Shown here in pieces: positions 7,824 through 15,673 of a stretch of DNA of 64,000 nt. The stretch comes from Pseudomonadota bacterium (GTDB taxonomy: Bacteria > Pseudomonadota > Gammaproteobacteria > Burkholderiales > Burkholderiaceae_F): assembly GCA_029778535.1 (NCBI GenBank), contig JAKOQB010000187.1, positions 178,981 to 242,980 on the forward strand, read 5' to 3'. Under the pieces are notes generated by a model. That model worked only from the letters and a program-made list of their open reading frames with translations. It searched no databases and was not told the origin of the DNA. The translations under genes and the position numbers were made by a program. Position 1 is the stretch's first letter, and every line of letters starts with the position of its first letter.

Positions 7824-8969
7824 ATGAGTTCGCACGCCGCTGCTGCACCCGCATCGATCGTCGCCGGCGCGCGCGGGTGGCTCGGGCGCGCGCTCGCGGT
7901 GCTGACGCTGTCGCTGATCGCGCACGCGCTCGTGCTTTCTTTCGGCCTGCGGGCGCTGCGCATCGCGCCGGCGGGCGTCGGCGAGGGCGCCTTGATCGAG
8001 GTGACGCTGCATGCGCCCGATCCGATCGTCGCGCCGCCGCCGCCGAAGGCGAAGCAGCGCGCCGCGAAGCCCGCGCCCGCGCCGCGCCCGTCCCCGCCGC
8101 CGGCGGCGGAAGGGACAAGCGCCGCGCGCAGCGAACCGCCGCCGGCCAAGCCGAGACCAACGGAGCCGCAACCCGCCGCCGTGCCCGTCGAGGAAACGCC
8201 GATGCCGAACGTGAACTCGGAGCGCCCGCTGCCGGCGGACGCGTCGATCTTGGGCGCGTTCGATGCCAGCGGCGCAGCGCTGCTGGCCGAACTCGAACAG
8301 TCGCCGCTGCAGCCGGCCGCTTTGCCGGTCTCGGCGCGCTATGTGTACCGGACCAACGACACGCGCTTTGCCGCGGTCACCGGCGCGACGACCGTGCAGT
8401 GGCGCTTCGAGGAGGACCGCAGCTACAACGCTCGCCTGCTGACGACGGTGTTCGGGCTGACGATCCTCGAGCTGAAGTCGGCCGGACGCGTCGAGCGCTT
8501 TGGACTCGCGCCCGAGCGCTACACGGAAAAGACGGTCGGACGTGCGGAGTGGGCGACCAACTTCGACTGGAGCGGCCGGCGCGTCACCTTCAGCGCGAAG
8601 AACATCGAGCGCGAACTGCGCGAAGGCATCCAGGACCGGCTGTCGTTCCAGTTCCAGCTGATGGCGCTCGGCCAGCGGCTGCTGCACCGGTTCCGGCCGG
8701 GCGCGTCGATCGCGCTGGCGGTCGGCAGCCGCGACGACATCGCGACCTATCGCTTCGACGTGATCGGCCCCGAGCGCCTGCAGACCGGCGCCGGCGAGTT
8801 CGACACGATCAAGTTCGAGCGGCCGAAGAGCGCCGACGGCCGCGACTCGCGCATCGAGGTCTGGCTCGCGCCCGACGCCGCGTGGCTGCCGGTGAAGCTG
8901 CGCTTCACCGATCGCCGCGGCGAGGTGACCGAGAACGTGCTCGCGGAAGTCGCGATTGCCGCGCAGTGA
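7824..8969 (+). CDS. DUF3108 protein with N-terminal membrane anchor and Pro-rich linker
   Basis: The 381-residue protein has one N-terminal transmembrane segment (about residues 20-45, ALAVLTLSLIAHALVLSFGL), then a proline/alanine/lysine-rich stretch (about 65-140) resembling the periplasm-spanning linker of TonB-like proteins. A C-terminal DUF3108 domain follows (about 175-380). The product is predicted to be anchored in the inner membrane and to face the periplasm. Its function is unknown. The ATG at 7824 gives the anchor at the usual place; an in-frame extension upstream overlaps the divergent gene and is rejected. The next gene encodes a second DUF3108 protein that begins inside this stop region. 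Confidence 0.8.
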   Translation: MSSHAAAAPASIVAGARGWLGRALAVLTLSLIAHALVLSFGLRALRIAPAGVGEGALIEVTLHAPDPIVAPPPPKAKQRAAKPAPAPRPSPPPAAEGTSAARSEPPPAKPRPTEPQPAAVPVEETPMPNVNSERPLPADASILGAFDASGAALLAELEQSPLQPAALPVSARYVYRTNDTRFAAVTGATTVQWRFEEDRSYNARLLTTVFGLTILELKSAGRVERFGLAPERYTEKTVGRAEWATNFDWSGRRVTFSAKNIERELREGIQDRLSFQFQLMALGQRLLHRFRPGASIALAVGSRDDIATYRFDVIGPERLQTGAGEFDTIKFERPKSADGRDSRIEVWLAPDAAWLPVKLRFTDRRGEVTENVLAEVAIAAQ

Positions 8970-9675
8970 CGTGATCGCGCGAATCGCCCTCCTGCTGCTC
9001 GGCCTGGTGATGGCGGGCTCGGCGCACACTGCACCGGCCTGTCCGGGCGAGGCGAAGTGGCCGCCGCCATTCCGCTTCGAGTACGACGCCAAGGCCACGC
9101 TGTCGTTCCTTGGCCTGAGCGGCACCAGCACGCTGACGCTGACGCGCGCGGCGGACGATTACGCACTGGTGTACGAAACGGTCGCCGGCGTCTGGTTCAG
9201 CGCGCGCCAGACTTCGCGCGGCCGCATCGGCGCCGACGGCGTGATGCCGGTCGACTACACCGAGCGCAACGGCAGCAAGCCGCTGTTGTCCACGCACCTC
9301 GACTGGAGCGCAGGTCGCGTGACGTTCAGCGCGACCGACAAGGTCGTGCCGACGCAGCCGCAGATGCAGGATCGGCTGAGCCTGCTGCTGCAGATCGGCT
9401 GGCTGCTGCGCGCCCACGCCGCTTCGTTCGCGCTGCCGGTGGCGGGCGCGCGCGGATCCTCGAACTACGACATCGTCAGGCGCGGTGCCGAATCCGTCGA
9501 GACACCGGCGGGGCGCTTCCAGACGATCAAGTTCGAGCGGCCGATGAGCGAGCACGACGACCGGATCGAAGTGTGGATCGCGCCCGCGCTGTGCAACCTG
9601 CCGGTGCGCGTGCGCTTCACCGACCGCAAGGGGCTGACGGTCGGGAACGAGCTACGGTCGGCGAAATTCGAGTAA
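8956..9675 (+). CDS. DUF3108 family exported protein
   Basis: The 239-residue protein has a signal peptide (residues 1-25, ARIALLLLGLVMAGSAHTA) and a DUF3108 domain. It shares aligned blocks with the preceding protein: YTE...LDWS.GRVTFSA, the QDRLS segment, TIKFERP and the C-terminal RFTDR. The pair therefore looks like a tandem duplication in which only the first copy kept a membrane anchor. The TTG at 8956 has GGAAG 6 bases upstream and overlaps the previous gene by 14 bases; GTG at 8971 is an alternative. Likely periplasmic, function unknown. Confidence 0.78.
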   Translation: MPRSDVIARIALLLLGLVMAGSAHTAPACPGEAKWPPPFRFEYDAKATLSFLGLSGTSTLTLTRAADDYALVYETVAGVWFSARQTSRGRIGADGVMPVDYTERNGSKPLLSTHLDWSAGRVTFSATDKVVPTQPQMQDRLSLLLQIGWLLRAHAASFALPVAGARGSSNYDIVRRGAESVETPAGRFQTIKFERPMSEHDDRIEVWIAPALCNLPVRVRFTDRKGLTVGNELRSAKFE

Positions 9676-9725
9676 GAAGCCGTGAATAGATCTACTGCGC
9701 GCCCCGATCTTGCGCCTGCGGTGCT

Positions 9726-9808
9726 CAGCGTACGACGCTGTACGCGTCCCGTCCACGGCCGCGCATGCAGGCGCGGCCGGCTGCGGCGGCGCGAAGCGTG
9801 CGCTTCGC
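9726..9808. terminator. Cluster of three perfect hairpins between convergent genes
   Basis: Three inverted repeats lie in a row: CAGCGT-ACG-ACGCTG (9726-9740), GGCCGCGC-N6-GCGCGGCC (9757-9778) and GCGAAGCG-TG-CGCTTCGC (9791-9808). They sit in the 204-base space between the DUF3108 gene and the convergent PPK2 gene. None is followed by a T-run, so they are not textbook intrinsic terminators, but position and structure suggest bidirectional termination or mRNA 3'-end protection. Confidence 0.4.
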
Positions 9809-9879
9809 GAAACCCCGCCTTCGCCATCGGCGCAACCTCGGGGCGCTCGCTACGATTTCTTCACGACATCTGAGCGCGC

Positions 9880-10695
9880 TCAGCGCACCTTGATGCCGGC
9901 CAGCGACTTGACCGCCGGCGGCGGCTTCGGCGCCAGCCGCTGCAGCGTGTCGAGCAGGATCGTCGACACCATCAGATTGCGGTGCGTCTTGCTGTCGGAC
10001 GGCACCACGTACCACGGCGCGGCCTTCGTCGCGGTTTCCTCCAGCACGACCTCGTAGGCGCGCTGGTAGTCGTCCCACAGCTTGCGCTCCTCGAGGTCCT
10101 GCGGGTTGAACTTCCAGTTCTTGTGCGGATCGTCGATGCGTTCCTGCAGCCGGCGCCGCTGTTCGTCCTGGCTGATGTGCAGGAAGCACTTGACGATGGT
10201 GGTGCCGGTGTCGGTCAGCAGGCGCTCGAACGCGTTGATGTGCTTCAACCGCCGCTTGCGCTCGTCCTTGTCGATCCAGCCGTGCACGTATTCGATCAGC
10301 ACCGCCTCGTAGTGCGAGCGGTTGAAGATCACGATCTCGCCCACGCCGGGCACGTCGCGATGGTGGCGCCACAGGAAATCGCGCTGCTTCTCCGGGTCGG
10401 TCGGCGCGCGGTACGACACCGCGCGCACGCCGAGCGGATCGATCGCCTGGAACACCGAGCGGATGGTGCCGTCCTTGCCGCTCGTGTCCATCCCTTGCAG
10501 CACGATCAGCAGCTTCTGCTTGCGCAGCGCGTAGAAGTTGTCCTGCAGCCGCGCGAGTTCGCGCGCCAGTTCCGCGGTGCGCTCCTTGTCCTCGTCGCGC
10601 GAGCCGCCGGTGGCGTAGGGCTGCGCGCCGGGATCGAAGTGCTTCAGCCGGACCGCGCCGCCTTCGAGCCGATAGCGTTTGTTGGTCTTGTTCAT
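9880..10695 (-). CDS. ppk2: Polyphosphate kinase 2 family protein
   Basis: PPK2 enzymes move phosphate between polyphosphate and nucleoside mono- or diphosphates in the cytoplasm. The 271-residue protein has the Walker A-like GMDTSGKDGT, the Walker B region IVIFNRSHYEAV and a lid segment with KFNPQDLEERKLWDDYQ, matching single-domain PPK2. ATG at 10695 (MNKTNKRYR) follows a GAGGAA and is preferred to an in-frame ATG at 10725. Whether it prefers AMP, ADP or GDP cannot be told. It follows mobA on the same strand by 30 bases. Confidence 0.9.
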   Translation of the reverse strand: MNKTNKRYRLEGGAVRLKHFDPGAQPYATGGSRDEDKERTAELARELARLQDNFYALRKQKLLIVLQGMDTSGKDGTIRSVFQAIDPLGVRAVSYRAPTDPEKQRDFLWRHHRDVPGVGEIVIFNRSHYEAVLIEYVHGWIDKDERKRRLKHINAFERLLTDTGTTIVKCFLHISQDEQRRRLQERIDDPHKNWKFNPQDLEERKLWDDYQRAYEVVLEETATKAAPWYVVPSDSKTHRNLMVSTILLDTLQRLAPKPPPAVKSLAGIKVR

Positions 10696-10725
10696 CGGTT
10701 CCTCGCCGCCGCCACTGCGCGGCAT

Positions 10726-11331
10726 TCAGCGCGCGCCTTGCTGTAGCTGCTGCAGTTCGGCCAGCGTGTTGGCGTTGAAGAACGCGCTGGCATCGTCGAA
10801 CACCACTTCGGCGCAGCGATGCTGTCCGGCCCAGCGCATGATCTTGCTCTGGCCGGACCGGACGAAAGCGGTCAGGCTTTCGAGCAGGTCCGATTTCATC
10901 AGGCTGAACACCGGTTGCGCGCGCACTTCGCCCGCCTCGCGCGTGGCGGCCATCGCGATCTCGGCGTCGGCCGTGGCGAGCGCGTGCGCCAGCCGCTCGA
11001 CCAGATCGGCCGGAAAATCCGGCGTGTCGCACGGCACTGTCATCAGATAGGGCGTCGTGCAATGCTCGAGCCCAGCCAGCCAGCCGGCGAGCGGGCCCGC
11101 GTAGTCGGGCAGCGGGTCGGGCCACACCGGCACGCCCATCGACTCGTACGCGCCCAGATTGCGGTTGGCGCTGATCATCACTTGGCCGACCTGCGGCGCG
11201 AGCCGCAGCAGCGCGTGCAGCGCGAGCGGCATGCCGCGGTAGTTCTGCAGTCCCTTGTCGACACCGCCCATGCGGCTGCCGCGCCCGCCGGCGAGGATCA
11301 GCCCGGTGATGTCGTCCTTGCCGACGCTCAT
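10726..11331 (-). CDS. mobA: Molybdenum cofactor guanylyltransferase
   Basis: MobA links GMP to molybdopterin to make the bis-MGD cofactor that DMSO-reductase-family enzymes such as formate dehydrogenase need. The 201-residue protein shows the nucleotide-binding [18 protein letters not shown] at the N-terminus and [14 protein letters not shown] plus VPCDTPDFP, all characteristic of MobA. The ATG at 11331 overlaps the stop of the TorD-type chaperone by 4 bases, so both are translated from one message. The location beside the formate dehydrogenase locus fits its role. Confidence 0.93.
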   Translation of the reverse strand: MSVGKDDITGLILAGGRGSRMGGVDKGLQNYRGMPLALHALLRLAPQVGQVMISANRNLGAYESMGVPVWPDPLPDYAGPLAGWLAGLEHCTTPYLMTVPCDTPDFPADLVERLAHALATADAEIAMAATREAGEVRAQPVFSLMKSDLLESLTAFVRSGQSKIMRWAGQHRCAEVVFDDASAFFNANTLAELQQLQQGAR

Positions 11332-11954
11332 GCTTCCAGCATATCGAAACCCTGCGTTTCGACCTGCATGAAGGCGCGCGTGAAGCCGGCGACCGCGCGC
11401 CACAGTTGCGCGCGCGGATGCGCTTCGACGGTGTCGCACATGCGCTCGATCCACGGCTGCAGATGGGCGCGGAAGAAACGGTGCTGCCGTTGCAGGTTGC
11501 ATACCGCCGCGTCGTCGCCGGCGATCAGGTAGCGCATCACCTCGAACAGGAACGCGACGTGATCCTCGGTTTCGGCGCGCGCGGGGTCGCGCGTGAGGCC
11601 GAGTTCGCGCAGTTCGTCGCGCACGCGCACGAGCGGCCGTTCGTTCAGGGCGCCGGTCAAGTGATACGAGCCGTACAGCAGCACCTCGGGTTTGCCGACG
11701 CCCTCGAACAATGCGTCGTACTCGTCGGCCGCCGCCGCAGCACTGGTTGCACTCATCGCTGCCACCAGCGCCCGCCACGGCGCCGCCAGCGGACTGTCGT
11801 CCGCCAAAGCGTCGGTCGGCGCGCCGCGCAGGCGCTCGAGCAACGCCGCGTCCGGCGGCGCGAGCCACAACCGCGCCAGCAGTCCGTACGCCTCCGCGCG
11901 CCAGATCTCTGCCGCGTCGTCAATCGGAGCGAAATTAAGGGGCGTTGCCTGCAT
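11328..11954 (-). CDS. TorD/DmsD family molybdoenzyme chaperone
   Basis: The 208-residue, largely helical protein matches the TorD/DmsD group. These chaperones bind the Tat signal of a molybdoenzyme and hold it for cofactor insertion. The family-typical segments are [20 protein letters not shown] and [15 protein letters not shown], and a [11 protein letters not shown] segment follows. The ATG at 11954 follows the stop of the ferredoxin gene directly. The likely client is the Tat-exported formate dehydrogenase alpha subunit encoded divergently at 15.7 kb. Confidence 0.87.
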   Translation of the reverse strand: MQATPLNFAPIDDAAEIWRAEAYGLLARLWLAPPDAALLERLRGAPTDALADDSPLAAPWRALVAAMSATSAAAAADEYDALFEGVGKPEVLLYGSYHLTGALNERPLVRVRDELRELGLTRDPARAETEDHVAFLFEVMRYLIAGDDAAVCNLQRQHRFFRAHLQPWIERMCDTVEAHPRAQLWRAVAGFTRAFMQVETQGFDMLEA

Positions 11955-11955
11955 C

Positions 11956-14166
11956 TCAGAGATCGGTGATCCGGACCTCGTCGCGGTGTTCGAACGCATC
12001 GATCACGCGGCAATCGTTGCACATCTTCAGGCGCTCGCCGGCGGCACCTTGGAATGCCGCGTGCCCGCCCAGTTTCGCCAGCATGTTCTCGATCGCGCGC
12101 ACGGTGCCGAACGGCTTGCCGCAGCGAATGCAGCGATACGGTTCCATTTCGTGCAGCACGCGCGCCGAGCGGCGTGCCTTGCCGCCGTCGGCGAGCCACA
12201 GCCGCGGCTGCAGCGTGATCGCGTTCTCCGGGCAGGTCGTCGCGCACAGCCCGCACTGCACGCAGTTCTTCTCGATGAACCTGAGCTGCGGCCGCTCGGG
12301 ATTGTCGGCCAGCGCATTGACCGGACAGGCGCCGACGCAGGCGAGGCACAGCGTGCACGTGCCGGTGTTGACCTGCACCGCGCCGAACGGCGCGCCCGCC
12401 GCGGGCAACGCGATCGCGTCGGGGCGCGCCGGCGCCTGTTCCAGCAGGTGTTCGAGCGCCAGTTCGAGCGTGGTGCGCTTGTTGGCCTGCGGCGCGAACG
12501 CCGCGGTGCGTGCCACGCCCTGTGCGGCCGGCGCGCGCAATGCCGCGTCGAGCGCCGTCAGGTCGCGCGCATCGCGCGCCTCGAGCAGCCGCAAGTGCGT
12601 GCCCGCGTAGCCGAGCCCGGTCATGATCGCCTGCGCAATCGCCATCTGTTCGCCGAGCGCCTGCCGGTATTCCGGCGCTTCTTCGTCGGTCAGCAGCACC
12701 CAGACGTCGCTCGCACCCTGCGCGATCGCCGTCAGCCACAGGTCGATGCCGATGCTCGCGGTGTGCCAGACGGCCAGCGGCAGCACGCGCGCCGGCACGC
12801 CGTGAATGTTCTTGTCGGTGCGGGCGGCGCGGCCGAGTTCGCCGATCAGCCGCGCACCGGCGCCTTCGCTGTGGAAAAGCAGCGCGGCGTCGCGCCCGCC
12901 CGCGTTGGCGTAAGCAGCAAGCAGCGTGCGCAGGCGCCGGCCCTGGTCCACGGGCGTGGGATACGCGTACGAGATCGCGCCGCTCGGGCACACGGTCGTG
13001 CACGCGCCGCAGCCGGCGCACAGGTGCGGCTCGACCAGGATGCCGCCACCGCCCGGCCGCACCGGCACCGCGTCGGGGCCGCGCGCCGGAATGCTGTCGC
13101 GCGCCTTGCCCTTCAGCGACGCGTCGCTGCGGATCGCGCGTGTGGAGCACACGTCGATGCACGCGCTGCAGCCGATCTTCTCGTTGCGGCTGTGCGCGCA
13201 GATGCTCTGCTGGTATGAATAGAACTTCGGTTTGTCGAACTCGCCGACCAGTTCGCGCAGCGCCAACACCGCCGTGACCAGCGCGCGTTCGTCGGCGCCG
13301 ACGTGAAAGTATCCCTGCGGCGGCTGGTGCATCGTGAACGCGGGCTGCGCGCGCAGGTCGAGCACGAGGTCGAAGCGCCCGCTCGACTTCTGCGGCGCGC
13401 GCTCGAAATCGATCGCGCCGGCCACGCCGCACGCGCGCACACATTGGCGGTGGCGGCGGCAGCGCTCGAGGTCGATCTGGTAACTGAAGTCGATCGCGTT
13501 TTCGGGGCAGACCTCGATGCAGGCATTGCAGCGCGTGCACAGTTCGGGATCGATCGGGTTGCGGTTCTCCCATTCGGCGTCGAACGCGCCCAGCCAGCCC
13601 GACAACCGCACCAGGGTGCCCGTGTGGACCGCCCGCTCGCGCACCTGCGGCAGCGCGCCGCCGACGCGATCGATGAGCAGGCTCACGTCGAGCTTGTCGG
13701 CCAGCAGCGCGGCCGCACGGTCGGCGGCGTCGGCGGTGCCGATCACCAGGCACCGTCCATTGGAGCGATAGCTGACGGTGGTCACCGGCGCCGCCGGCGG
13801 CAGTTGCGCGGCGGCGATGAGTGCGGCGAGCTTCGGCGTGGCGGCGCGCGCGTCGCGCGACCAGCCGCCGGTTTCGCGGACGTTGACGAAGCGGATCGGC
13901 TGCGCCCGCTCGCCCTGCGCGCGTGTCTCGGCGTCGAGCGCGAGGAACAGCCGGCTTTCTTGCGTGCAGGCGACCAGCAGCGCCTCGCTCGCCGCGGCCG
14001 TGTCCTTCGCGGCGCGGATGAACGCCCCCGCGTCACGCCGGCACAGCAGCGAATGGACCCTATCCAGCCCGTCGCTGCTCGCTCCCGCCGTCGCCGTCAG
14101 CGCCCGGCTCAGCGCCGGCGCATCGAGCGGCATCGTGCGGTTGCAATCGCAGATCAGCGTCTTCAT
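11956..14166 (-). CDS. Multi-cluster 4Fe-4S ferredoxin protein of the formate dehydrogenase locus
   Basis: This 736-residue cytoplasmic protein has several Cys-rich cluster motifs: CTRCNACIEVCP and CRRHRQCVRACG (about residues 205-240), CSACIDVC (about 320), CAGCGACTTVCP (about 365), then CTLCLACVGACP and CVQCGLCATTCP (about 610-655), plus CIRCGKPF and CNDCRVID at the C-terminus. That implies at least five Fe-S centres. Proteins of this type are encoded with DUF3305, DUF3306 and TorD genes beside betaproteobacterial formate dehydrogenases; their electron partners are not established. The ATG at 14166 gives MKTLICDCNRTMPL, itself a conserved start. The first 107 bases overlap the DUF3306 gene in another frame. 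Confidence 0.87.
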   Translation of the reverse strand: MKTLICDCNRTMPLDAPALSRALTATAGASSDGLDRVHSLLCRRDAGAFIRAAKDTAAASEALLVACTQESRLFLALDAETRAQGERAQPIRFVNVRETGGWSRDARAATPKLAALIAAAQLPPAAPVTTVSYRSNGRCLVIGTADAADRAAALLADKLDVSLLIDRVGGALPQVRERAVHTGTLVRLSGWLGAFDAEWENRNPIDPELCTRCNACIEVCPENAIDFSYQIDLERCRRHRQCVRACGVAGAIDFERAPQKSSGRFDLVLDLRAQPAFTMHQPPQGYFHVGADERALVTAVLALRELVGEFDKPKFYSYQQSICAHSRNEKIGCSACIDVCSTRAIRSDASLKGKARDSIPARGPDAVPVRPGGGGILVEPHLCAGCGACTTVCPSGAISYAYPTPVDQGRRLRTLLAAYANAGGRDAALLFHSEGAGARLIGELGRAARTDKNIHGVPARVLPLAVWHTASIGIDLWLTAIAQGASDVWVLLTDEEAPEYRQALGEQMAIAQAIMTGLGYAGTHLRLLEARDARDLTALDAALRAPAAQGVARTAAFAPQANKRTTLELALEHLLEQAPARPDAIALPAAGAPFGAVQVNTGTCTLCLACVGACPVNALADNPERPQLRFIEKNCVQCGLCATTCPENAITLQPRLWLADGGKARRSARVLHEMEPYRCIRCGKPFGTVRAIENMLAKLGGHAAFQGAAGERLKMCNDCRVIDAFEHRDEVRITDL

Positions 14167-14665
14167 CGGAGGACATCTTCGGCGCGGGATCGTCGGCAGC
14201 CGCGGGCGGCGGCGCCGCGTCTTTCGCGGTCCGCGTCGCGAGGTGCGGTTCATCGGGCGCGGACGCGGCGCGCGGTGCGCTCGGATCCACGGCCTGCGCA
14301 TGCGCAAGCCGGGCCAGCATGCTCGCGGGAATCGGATCGGGCCGCGTGTAGTCGTCGAGATACGTATCGAGCCCGTCCATCTCGTTGAAGCGCGGATCGG
14401 CGAAGAGCTTCTTCAGTGCGGCGTTCTTCACGTCGGGCGCGACACTGCTTGCGACGAAGCGCCTGAAGTCGGAGTCCGGCGTCAGCGTCGCCACGTCGGC
14501 CAGCGTCGGCGGTGGTTCGGCGCGCTCGGCCGCGCTCGCTTCGGCCGGCGCGTCACCGGCTGCCTCTTCGACCAGCGGCTGGGGCGGTGCCGGGTCGCGT
14601 CGCGCCTGCGCCTTGCGGCGCGACCAACGCGATAGAAAGCCCTCGTCAGCTTTGCGGTCGATCAT
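14060..14665 (-). CDS. DUF3306 family protein
   Basis: The 201-residue protein starts FLSRWSRRKAQARR, the family's N-terminal hallmark. It continues with LTPDSDFRRFVASSVAPDVK and ALKKLFADPRFNEMDGLDTY, then a low-complexity Pro/Ala/Asp tail. Function is unknown, but the family occurs almost only in formate dehydrogenase loci. Its last 107 bases overlap the start of the ferredoxin gene in a different frame, which suggests translational coupling. It sits 6 bases after the DUF3305 gene. Confidence 0.85.
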   Translation of the reverse strand: MIDRKADEGFLSRWSRRKAQARRDPAPPQPLVEEAAGDAPAEASAAERAEPPPTLADVATLTPDSDFRRFVASSVAPDVKNAALKKLFADPRFNEMDGLDTYLDDYTRPDPIPASMLARLAHAQAVDPSAPRAASAPDEPHLATRTAKDAAPPPAAADDPAPKMSSDEDADLRLQPHDAARCAGAEPGADGDGGSEQRRAG

Positions 14666-14671
14666 CGCCGC

Positions 14672-15160
14672 TCAGCGCTCAGACGGCGCAATGAACGAAG
14701 CCGGGCGACGCCGCTGCTTCGGTTCCGGCCGGTAGTGCGCATCGGTGAATTCCTGCAGCCACGCGATCACGTCCGTGTCGAGCGGAACGTTGTCGACGCG
14801 TTCCTGCGCGTCGAGCAGTCGGCCGGCTTCGTTGTACGACAGGGTCACGAGTTCCGGCACCGCGCGCGACGGATCGGCGTCGTCGATGCGCCACATGACG
14901 AACCACACGGGTGCGCCTGACGTCAGGTTCAGGTAGTAACCCTCGGCCTCATCGCGAAAGAGCGTCACCCACAGGCGCGGATGGAGTAACAGCGCCGACG
15001 TGCCGTCGTCACGCAGCACGCGCGGGCCCTCTCCGAAGCGGCCGTCGTCAAGCAGCACGTCGGCGATGCGGAAGCCCCATGGCTCCCACCGGCTGGGGTC
15101 CTTGCGGCGTTCGATCAGTACGGCGACGCTGAGCTTGAGGTCGGGCGGCATGTGTGCCAA
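14672..15160 (-). CDS. DUF3305 family protein
   Basis: This 162-residue protein has the DUF3305 core: LSVAVLIERRKDPSRWEPWG near the N-terminus and GYYLNLTSGAPVWFVMWRID in the middle. It is soluble with no signal peptide. It is the first gene of the minus-strand operon DUF3305-DUF3306-ferredoxin-torD-mobA that is divergent from the formate dehydrogenase structural genes. ATG at 15151 is an alternative start. The molecular role is unknown; conserved linkage points to formate dehydrogenase maturation or electron transfer. Confidence 0.85.
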   Translation of the reverse strand: MAHMPPDLKLSVAVLIERRKDPSRWEPWGFRIADVLLDDGRFGEGPRVLRDDGTSALLLHPRLWVTLFRDEAEGYYLNLTSGAPVWFVMWRIDDADPSRAVPELVTLSYNEAGRLLDAQERVDNVPLDTDVIAWLQEFTDAHYRPEPKQRRRPASFIAPSER

Positions 15161-15409
15161 CGCGCACTTCGAGTGGCGCGTTCATTGTAGCCACCGCGAC
15201 GCCGGTCCGCGCGGCCAATTTCCAAAGGCCGGGACGAAGTCGCAGTCAAATGACCTTGATTGCTGGTTGTCGCGGTGCACGAGTCTTGCGCTCCGCGCAC
15301 GAAGCGACTATGTTTTCGATTCAACCGGTCGCGGCACAACAAGAATCGGCAATGCCGTGAATCGTGGTGGTGCGTGGACGTACACATTCGACCAAATTGG
15401 ACACGTGCA

Positions 15410-15622
15410 ATGCGCAAACCTCTCAGCTCACTGATGTCACGGCGCCGCGCGCTTCTTGCCGGCGCCGGAACTGCGGGCGCGCTGGCCGCTGCTGCCAGCG
15501 TCCTGCCGCCGAAGCCCGAGCCGACCGCCGCGGCCGGCGGCGGACAGGGCGTTCCCGACGCAGAGCGCGGCTACCGCCTCACGCAGCACGTGCTGCGCTA
15601 CTACCAGACTGCCAGGGTCTGA
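15410..15622 (+). CDS. Small Tat-signal protein of the formate dehydrogenase cluster
   Basis: A 70-residue protein that is little more than a twin-arginine signal (SRRRALLAGAGTAGALAAAA), a short linker and the tail GYRLTQHVLRYYQTARV. Proteins of this size with this YxxT-H-xxRYY tail precede the formate dehydrogenase alpha gene in many proteobacteria; their role is unknown. ATG at 15410 places the twin arginines at residues 11-12. The gene lies 51 bases before the alpha subunit gene and probably begins the operon. The 249 bases upstream form the divergent promoter region with DUF3305. Confidence 0.85.
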   Translation: MRKPLSSLMSRRRALLAGAGTAGALAAAASVLPPKPEPTAAAGGGQGVPDAERGYRLTQHVLRYYQTARV

Positions 15623-15673
15623 CGCCGCGCGCGTTGATCGCGGTTTCGATCGCCTCTGACGAGAGGAATCTCC

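Noticed and set aside
15350..15390. ECF promoter before the formate dehydrogenase operon (TGAATCG-N14-CGTACAC)
   Set aside because: The -35 lacks the second C and spacing is 14, so it does not fit the other four sites.
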